Source: JACKII01 sp963974445 (lineage in GTDB: Bacteria; Pseudomonadota; Alphaproteobacteria; Bin95). From it: 64,000 nt of DNA. Below, in pieces: positions 58,802 through 64,000 of the stretch. The translations under genes and the position numbers were made by a program. Every line of letters begins with the position of its first letter. Within the stretch, counting starts at the first letter, position 1. The notes beneath the pieces were generated by a model. That model saw only the letters and a program-made list of their open reading frames with translations, was not told where the DNA came from and ran no database searches. The stretch spans positions 19,576 to 83,575 of the forward strand of contig CAXBDI010000001.1 in NCBI GenBank assembly GCA_963974445.1, read 5' to 3'.

Positions 58802-59317
58802 CTAGGGCTCGCGGCCGGTGGCCGGGTCGGGATCGGGCTTGGCGCTGATCTCGACAAAATCGCCGCGATCTTTCGCTAAAGCAGCGAGGGCCGCCCGCAG
58901 CGTCGCCACCGACAAGGGCTTGCGGATGAAGCCATTTGCGCCCTCTGCGGTGATGGCGGCGATCTCCTCGGGGTCGCGGTAGGCGGACATCGCCAGAATG
59001 CGCACGGTCGGATTGCCCGCCTCGTTGCTGCGCCGCAGCCAGCGGACGAAATCGACGCCGCTCATCGGCTCCATGCGCATGTCGGTAATCACGCAATCCA
59101 ACTCGTGCTCGCGCACCAGGCTCATGGCATGCGCACCGTCGGCGGCCTCCAACGGCGTTTCCAATCCCAGCACCATCATCAGGGTGCGCAATGTCGCGAG
59201 CGCCGAGGGGTTGTCGTCGACGATGAGAAACGACCAGTCCTCCACAGCAGCGGCATCATCGGCGTTCGCAGATGTCCCTGCCGTCAGGTCGTTTTCTGGC
59301 GCTCGTTGATCCGACAA
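58802..59317 (-). CDS. CheY-like single-domain response regulator
   Basis: The 171-residue product is one receiver domain (about 28-150). Acidic pair Asp34/Asp35 lies in LIVDDNPSALATLRTL. The phosphoacceptor is Asp79 in LDCVITDMRMEPMSGVDF. Thr/Ser region ILAMSAYRD and Lys133 in ANGFIRKPL complete the site. There is no output domain; it probably acts by protein contact, as CheY or a phosphorelay intermediate does. A 26-residue acidic N-terminal leader is present. No kinase is adjacent. Confidence 0.88.
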   Translation of the reverse strand: MSDQRAPENDLTAGTSANADDAAAVEDWSFLIVDDNPSALATLRTLMMVLGLETPLEAADGAHAMSLVREHELDCVITDMRMEPMSGVDFVRWLRRSNEAGNPTVRILAMSAYRDPEEIAAITAEGANGFIRKPLSVATLRAALAALAKDRGDFVEISAKPDPDPATGREP

Positions 59318-59339
59318 AGGGCTGGCCTGTCACCAGCGG

Positions 59340-60149
59340 CTAAAGCGGCACGTCCGGATCGAAGGATGGCATGCGCTTCTCCTTGTGCGAGGCCAGGCCC
59401 TCCCGCGCTTCCGGGCCGGTGAAGCCCATGAACTCCAGCGCCAGCGAGGCATCGAAGGTCGGGCCCGCCATGCGGTACCAGTTGTTGAGCGCGTACTTGG
59501 TAAAGCGGATAGCGCTGGAGGCGCCTTCGGCCAACCGGGTTGCGACCTCGACCGACTTCGCGTCCAACTCCCCGTCCGGCACGGCAAGAGAGATCAGGCC
59601 GATGCGCTCCGCCTCCGCCCCGCTGACCGCATCGCACAGCAAAAGATAGTATTTCGCCTTGGCCATGCCACAGAGCAGCGGCCAGACGATGCAGGCGTGA
59701 TCGCCGGCAGCAACGCCGAGGCGCGTATGCCCGTCGATGATGCGCGCGTTCTCCGCCGCGATGGAGACGTCCGACAGGATGCCTGCCACCAGACCCGCGC
59801 CCACCGCCGGGCCGCGGATCGCCGAGACGATGGGTTTGGAGCAATTGATGACGTTGTAGACGATGTCGCGGGCTTCCTTCCACACCCGGACGCGGGTGTT
59901 GTAGTCCTCCATGATCTCCTCGATCATCTCGAAGTCGCCGCCGGCGGAAAACGCCTTGCCGGCGCCGGTGAGAATGGCGCAGTTGACCGAGTGATCGGCA
60001 TCGACGACCCGCCAGATCTCCGCCAATTCGCGGTGCATCGCGGCATTGGCGGCGTTCAGGCGCTCCGGACGGTTCATGGTGACGCGCAGCACCCGCGGAT
60101 GCGGGCGGTCAAACGTTAGTGTCTCGAAAGCGGCGTAGGGGTCGGTCAT
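59340..60149 (-). CDS. Enoyl-CoA hydratase/isomerase family protein
   Basis: The 269-residue crotonase (ATG at 60149) carries oxyanion-hole segments GAGKAFSAGGDFEMIEEIME and IRGPAVGAGLVAGILSDVSI. The region usually reading IPGAGG is replaced by LGVAAGDHACIVWPLLCGMA, so the canonical Glu pair is not evident. Activity may differ from plain hydration. The in-frame extension beyond 60149 runs through the MFS gene. ATGA coupling joins it to that MFS gene upstream. Confidence 0.85.
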   Translation of the reverse strand: MTDPYAAFETLTFDRPHPRVLRVTMNRPERLNAANAAMHRELAEIWRVVDADHSVNCAILTGAGKAFSAGGDFEMIEEIMEDYNTRVRVWKEARDIVYNVINCSKPIVSAIRGPAVGAGLVAGILSDVSIAAENARIIDGHTRLGVAAGDHACIVWPLLCGMAKAKYYLLLCDAVSGAEAERIGLISLAVPDGELDAKSVEVATRLAEGASSAIRFTKYALNNWYRMAGPTFDASLALEFMGFTGPEAREGLASHKEKRMPSFDPDVPL

Positions 60150-61417
60150 GGGCTGGTCCTCGGTTGTTCCGGCGCGGATGATGCCCCCTCGCCTAGGGCT
60201 TCGGCAATGCTTCTTTGCCGTTTCAGCGCCCACAGATAGGCCAGGATACAGATGGCGCCGCCTGCGACAACCGGTATCCGCAGGCCAAACCACTCGCTGG
60301 CCGCGCCCATCAACAGCGCCCCAATCGCGGGGCCGGCGCGGGCGCTCAGGCCATAGAGGCTCAGCACCCGGCCTAGCATCTGTGGCGCGCAGGCGTATTG
60401 GATCAGGCTCTGCGCGGCGACGCCGTTGACCAGCATGAAGCAGCCGGCCATCGCCGTCGCCACGAGGCCCAGCCAGAAATAATCGGTCGCGCCCAGCAAA
60501 AACATGGCGATGGCCATCGCCACCAGCGAGTGCAGCGCCAGATTGGTCAGACCCTGCAGCTTCGCGACCTGGCTCATCCAAATGCCGGCGATCACCGCGC
60601 CGACGCCGGTGGCGGAGGTTAGCATCGCCAGTCCATCCGCCCCCCTGCCGAATACCGCGTCGGCGAAGCCCGGCAACAGTTCGGCGAAGGGCCGCACGAA
60701 GACGGAGCCCATCAGCAATAGCGCGATCAGCGGCCCCAAGCCCTGGTGCCGGCGCACATACTGGAAGCCCTCGACGATCTGCGGCAGCACCCGGCCGCCG
60801 GTGACCGCCGGCGCTCGCGGGATGTCGTTCCGCAGTTTCTGCAACGCGATCAGGAAGGCGACGAAGCTCAAGCCGTTGACGATGAAGGCCCAGCCGATAT
60901 CTAAAAAAACGATCAGTACACCCGCTACCACCGGCCCGACAAACCGCGCCGCATTCCACAGCACGGAGTTGATGGCGATGGCGACGGGCAGGTCCTCGGT
61001 CCGCACCAGATTGCGCACCATCGACAGACGCGCCGGCTGGTTCACCGACGTCACCACGCCCAAGAACACGCCGAGAGCGAACAGCAGCCAGATATCGGCG
61101 AGCCCGTATAAGGCCAGCGTGCCTAACAGGAAGGCCTGGAACGCCTGCAGGATTTGCGCGGTTCTGATCAGCTGGAACCGGTCCATGCGGTCCGCCATGG
61201 CACCGCCCAATGGCCCAGCGACGATAGACGGCAGCAGCTCTGCCGCAGCGATAATACCAAGCCACGCGCCGGAGCCGGTCAACTCCCACACCAGCCAGCC
61301 GGTCGCAACCCGCTGCACCCACGTCCCGATCAGAGAGATGAAGTTGCCTTGGGTATAGATGCGGTAGGCGCGGTTGTTGAATACCTTCACCGCGCCGATG
61401 GATGCGAGCCGGGCCAT
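60146..61417 (-). CDS. MFS transporter (EntS-like)
   Basis: The 423-residue product has twelve helices with the MFS_3 (enterobactin exporter EntS-like) pattern. It begins YRIYTQGNFISLIGTWVQRV, then ELLPSIVAGPLGGAMADRMD with RFQLIRTAQILQ. Loop and later motifs are NQPARLSMVRNLVRTEDLPV and AQSLIQYACAPQMLGRVLSL. Export of a small molecule is likely; none is indicated. It overlaps the enoyl-CoA hydratase start and follows the nitroreductase gene by 10 bp. Confidence 0.88.
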   Translation of the reverse strand: MARLASIGAVKVFNNRAYRIYTQGNFISLIGTWVQRVATGWLVWELTGSGAWLGIIAAAELLPSIVAGPLGGAMADRMDRFQLIRTAQILQAFQAFLLGTLALYGLADIWLLFALGVFLGVVTSVNQPARLSMVRNLVRTEDLPVAIAINSVLWNAARFVGPVVAGVLIVFLDIGWAFIVNGLSFVAFLIALQKLRNDIPRAPAVTGGRVLPQIVEGFQYVRRHQGLGPLIALLLMGSVFVRPFAELLPGFADAVFGRGADGLAMLTSATGVGAVIAGIWMSQVAKLQGLTNLALHSLVAMAIAMFLLGATDYFWLGLVATAMAGCFMLVNGVAAQSLIQYACAPQMLGRVLSLYGLSARAGPAIGALLMGAASEWFGLRIPVVAGGAICILAYLWALKRQRSIAEALGEGASSAPEQPRTSP

Positions 61418-61427
61418 GCGGGCGGTA

Positions 61428-62264
61428 TCAGTCCGTCTTGATCCCCTGGGCTCGAATGAATTGTCCGAACTGATCGCGCTCGGTCACCGCGGTCTGGCGG
61501 GCCTTGTCTTCGGACCAGCCATAAAGCTCCGGCTCGCCCCATTTCTCCACATCGCGCCAATTCTCGCGCGGCGTCGAGAAACGGGCGTCGCGACGTTTGT
61601 CGTAGCCCTCGATATCCGCCTCCAAGTTGCTGTCGTCATAGCTATCGGTATGGACGAAGCAGGAGAGCGGCAGCCGCATCGACGAAAAGCCTTCTCGCGA
61701 AGGATAGCCGAGGCACAGGCCGGCATAGGGAAAGACGTGCTTCGGCAACTCCAGCATCTCCGCAATCTTGGCCGCGTGGTTGCGGACATTGCTGATCGGG
61801 CAGCAGCCGAGCCCCTCGCTCTCTGCGGCCAGGATAAAGGTTTGCATCGCCAGCGCACAGTCGGTCGCCGCGTTCAGGAAGCTGTCCAGATGATCGTTGC
61901 CGAACGGCTTGCCCCGCATCTCGCAAATGCGGCGGATGCGGCGGTTGTCGCCCAGCCAGATCATGAAGACCGGGGCGTTGGCGATCCAGGGCATCGCCGG
62001 GATCAGGTCGGTGATCGCCTGCTGCTTCGCCTTATCGCGCACGACGCAGACGGCGGACTGCTGCAAGTCCGACTTGGCGCTGGCCGAGAACGCGCAGGCG
62101 AACAGCAGATCGAGCAGGTCGTCGGGAATCGCATCTTCCTTCCAACGGCGGTGCGAGCGCCGGTCGAGGATGCGGGCCAGCGTGCCCTCCGCCGGACGGT
62201 CGGCGCCGATCTCCGTCGGCAGGCCATAGCGATGGGCGACGAGGTCGGCGAGGGTCTTGGGCAT
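61428..62264 (-). CDS. Nitroreductase family protein
   Basis: The 278-residue product (ATG at 62264) carries the FMN-binding pattern LARILDRRSHRRWKEDAIPD, SAKSDLQQSAVCVVRDKAK and ALAMQTFILAAESEGLGCCP with ISNVRNHAAKIAEMLELP. A 40-residue C-terminal extension (EKWGEPELYGWSEDKARQTA) is atypical. It is the first gene of the minus-strand trio with MFS and enoyl-CoA hydratase. Confidence 0.87.
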   Translation of the reverse strand: MPKTLADLVAHRYGLPTEIGADRPAEGTLARILDRRSHRRWKEDAIPDDLLDLLFACAFSASAKSDLQQSAVCVVRDKAKQQAITDLIPAMPWIANAPVFMIWLGDNRRIRRICEMRGKPFGNDHLDSFLNAATDCALAMQTFILAAESEGLGCCPISNVRNHAAKIAEMLELPKHVFPYAGLCLGYPSREGFSSMRLPLSCFVHTDSYDDSNLEADIEGYDKRRDARFSTPRENWRDVEKWGEPELYGWSEDKARQTAVTERDQFGQFIRAQGIKTD

Positions 62265-62357
62265 GGGGCGTGAGCATCCGGGCGACGGGAGAGAGAGGTC
62301 GCGCCCATCATCCCGCGCCTTCACGCCAAGCGCAAGTTATCCCAGATCTTCGCGAAT

Positions 62358-62468
62358 TTATTCAGTCGGTTGAGCGTTCACCGGCGCATTCGACCGGCGG
62401 TTGGCAAAAATCAGCGACAGGCAGAGCAGGTTCATGACGTTGAAAGCAACGCCACCACGAGCGCGGTC
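62358..62468 (-). pseudogene. Possible C-terminal remnant of a membrane transporter
   Basis: The minus strand reads GGVAFNVMNLLCLSLIFANR then RSNAPVNAQPTE and TAA at 62358-62360. The hydrophobic helix and polar tail look like the end of an MFS-type permease. The frame stops within 110 bases upstream, next to the IS21 fragment. Evidence is limited to length, hydropathy and ending. Confidence 0.4.
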
Positions 62469-62484
62469 TTACAGTCCAGCGTCA

Positions 62485-62820
62485 TGTCGAAAATCACCCC
62501 GCCGAGAAAGATCGTCTAACACTCGGGGATATCGTCATGATCCAAAATCTCAAGACCCAAGGCCTATCGATCAGCCAAATTGCCCAGAGGACCGGGCTCG
62601 ATCGCAAGACCGTCCGCAAATACATCGGCCGTGGCCTCGAAGCTCCGGTCTACGGCCCTCGCCAACCACGCGAACGCTTGCTCGAACCGTTCGAGGCTTA
62701 TTTGCGTGAGCGCATTTCCGCCTTCCCGGACCTCACCGGCCAGCGCTTGCTCCGCGAGATCAAAGGGCACGGCTACAAGAGCGGCTATACCGCCGTTACC
62801 GGCTTGTCTCACGGGAAGCG
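62485..62820 (+). mobile_element. istA: IS21-family fragment (left end and start of istA)
   Basis: An ATG at 62537 starts MIQNLKTQGLSISQIAQRTG then LDRKTVRKYI, the helix-turn-helix of IS21 IstA transposases. AYLRERISAFPDLTGQRLLR and GHGYKSGYTAVT follow. Similarity ends after GYTAVT (about 62803), so the catalytic integrase core and istB are lost. TGTCGAAAATCACC at 62485 may be the outer left end, because IS21 ends begin TGT. The break is followed within about 100 bp by an ArdC fragment. Confidence 0.75.
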
Positions 62821-62897
62821 CGACCGCCAAAATCAACCGCATTCGAGCGCCGGTCCGAGGCGCCGCCTGGTCGGCGCTCTGTCACAGCGGCCAAGCC

Positions 62898-63396
62898 ATG
62901 GCCGGAGAACAAAGTTACACCACGCCCCGGGAACACTATCGCTGGGGCACCTACCGCCAGTGGCAGGAGAAGGACTGTCAGGTCCGCGGGGGTGAGAAGT
63001 CCTCGCTCGTCATCTTCTACAAGAGCTATGAGGTCGAGGCCGTGAACGAGCAGACCGGCGAGACCGAGGCCGCCGGCCATCTGGTCGCCCGTGCGAGCCG
63101 GGTCTTCAACGCCACGCAGGTGGACGGTTTCGCAACCGTGGCCGAGGAACTGCCTGATACTCCTACCTTCGATCCGCCTTACGGCGATTGCGTGCAACCG
63201 CCTACCGGCCAACGAATCGAACGGGCCGAGCGCTTCGCTGCTGCAACCGGTGCTGAGATCGAGGAGACCGGCGACCGGGCTTGCTTCATCCCTCCCCTGG
63301 ATACGATCCGCATGCCGGAGCGCCGCCGCTTGACCGGCACCGACACCCGCCAAGGGCTTCTACTCGACGCTCTGCCACGAACTGGTGCATAATGCC
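62898..63396 (+). pseudogene. ArdC-family antirestriction/zincin protein, frameshifted and truncated
   Basis: Reading from the ATG at 62898, YRWGTYRQWQEKDCQVRGGE then KSSLVIFYKSYEVEAVNEQT and VARASRVFNATQVDGF match the N-terminal ArdC (DUF1738) region. IPPLDTIRMPERRR follows. The frame then ends at TAA 63390-63392. The alternative frame reads GFYSTLCHELVHNA, containing the zinc-protease HELVH motif at 63376-63390. A single-base shift near 63345 therefore separates motif and body. Homology stops directly after the HELVH. ArdC proteins protect incoming plasmid or ICE DNA, so this is debris of a conjugative element. Confidence 0.8.
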
Positions 63397-63403
63397 GTAA
63401 TCG

Positions 63404-63459
63404 AGATTATGCCGCGTTGTTTTCGGAGAGGGTTGGGTTCTCGCGGTTCGGCATAATCT
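63404..63459. repeat. Inverted repeat next to the ArdC remnant
   Basis: Arms AGATTATGCCG (63404-63414) and CGGCATAATCT (63449-63459) are perfect and 34 bp apart. A related third block CATAATGCCG lies at about 63388. It marks the exact edge where ArdC homology ends and may be the terminus of another inserted element. Confidence 0.5.
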
Positions 63460-63499
63460 GATGTGGGAACGGCGCGGCATCGTTTGCGACGCGATGATT

Positions 63500-63997
63500 T
63501 CAGCGTAAGCGGCGCGGCTCGTTTATCTCTTCTGCGTCCTGGGTGGCCTCATGCACCTCATCGCGGATGATCTTTCTGGTAATTTCGTCGAGATGGGCGG
63601 TCAGTGCATGGCTAAGCTCCTCGAACTCCGGCCATAGCGTCGTCTGGACGAAGCTGGCCGGGCCGCGGACTATGACCGTCTGGCGGTGCATTCGCGGATA
63701 GCGGAAGGGCTTAATACCGTAGCGACGGCACAACGCGATAAAGAGTTGGCGCGACCACGGATTGGGGATGGAGAACTTGAACTCCTCGGCCCGTTCCTTT
63801 TGGCTGGCGGCCGCAAGCTGGTGCCGAATGCGTTCGGCCGCCGCGCCTGCAGCGGATTTTTCGCCGGCGGTCGTGGCGCCGGCATAAAGCGCCTCGATCT
63901 TGCGCAGCTTCTCGCGAAGGGGATCGTCGGACAGCATAAGGTTAGCAGCCCGTTGAAAAAGGCGCACATGCCCGGGTGTCATCCGACGGCGAGCCAT
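63500..63997 (-). CDS. Uncharacterised protein, DUF2786-like N-terminus
   Basis: The 165-residue product starts at 63997. Residues about 28-65 (REKLRKIEALYAGATTAGEK, then SAAGAAAERIRHQL) resemble the DUF2786 helical motif. A basic region (ALCRRYGIKPFRYPRMHRQT) and an acidic tail (EATQDAEEINEPRRL) follow. No signal peptide or membrane helix. Such genes occur on plasmids and integrative elements, and this one sits beside mobile debris. The frame is intact. Function is unknown. Confidence 0.6.
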   Translation of the reverse strand: MARRRMTPGHVRLFQRAANLMLSDDPLREKLRKIEALYAGATTAGEKSAAGAAAERIRHQLAAASQKERAEEFKFSIPNPWSRQLFIALCRRYGIKPFRYPRMHRQTVIVRGPASFVQTTLWPEFEELSHALTAHLDEITRKIIRDEVHEATQDAEEINEPRRLR

Positions 63998-64000
63998 AAC

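Noticed and set aside
60150..61322. N-terminal extension of the enoyl-CoA hydratase
   Set aside because: It lies over the MFS gene in another frame; the crotonase start at 60149 has ATGA coupling.
1..64000. CRISPR array
   Set aside because: No set of regularly spaced identical repeats was seen anywhere in the window.

Overview
The window is a GC-rich chromosomal segment that looks alphaproteobacterial, most likely Rhodospirillales-like. The evidence is: a pcm-like gene, tolC, a PopZ/DUF2497 gene and valS in a row; a flagellar locus containing a DUF6468 protein, a MotE-like protein and two FliL proteins; a livHMGF operon followed by DUF6867; and a MutL of the endonuclease type. The species cannot be named from sequence alone.

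Layout. 1-15445 is a flagellar cluster. The end of fliK and flgD sit on the + strand. A minus-strand block reads fliL, DUF6468, motE-like, motA, a large TPR protein, flgF, flgG, flgA, flgH and a second fliL. A divergent plus-strand block reads fliF, fliH, fliN, fliP, an FhlB-like small gene, fliG and an unknown gene. A tRNA-Cys follows. 15906-21265 holds pcm-like, tolC, popZ-like and valS. 21291-26155 is a minus-strand branched-chain amino acid type ABC transporter operon (livH, livM, livG, livF, DUF6867) joined by ATGA overlaps, with a LolA-like gene behind it. 26412-26668 is a wrecked msrA. 26798-29618 holds glutaryl-CoA dehydrogenase and an acyl-CoA carboxyltransferase, convergent. 29619-30029 carries a strong terminator and a possible small RNA ahead of pgi and mutL.

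33177-44278 is a mixed metabolic region: a beta-hydroxyacid dehydrogenase, HAD, DUF454, nitroreductase, CoA transferase, PRC-barrel, dicarboxylate symporter, an AT-richer Crp/Fnr gene, enoyl-CoA hydratase and MATE. Members of short interspersed inverted-repeat families lie between them. 44411-46282 is a graveyard: a degenerate repeat, the last 28 codons of a TPR gene, a decayed IS5-family element, a CMD-domain remnant and a frameshifted thioesterase. Two MFS genes, an LLM oxidoreductase, an amidohydrolase, a cupin and an aminopeptidase P follow.

53581-59317 holds a perfect 25-bp palindrome, a small protein with an internal repeat, three tandem TAXI solute-binding proteins without visible membrane subunits, a TSUP permease and a CheY-like receiver. 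59340-62264 holds enoyl-CoA hydratase, MFS and nitroreductase genes. The right end (62358-64000) is a second scrap yard: a transporter tail, an IS21 istA fragment and a frameshifted ArdC antirestriction gene, followed by an intact unknown gene.

No complete new defence or biosynthetic system is visible. The items most worth following are the FhlB-like gene inside the fli operon, the large TPR protein beside motA, the TAXI/TSUP array, the palindrome plus small-repeat-protein locus, and the candidate small RNA.
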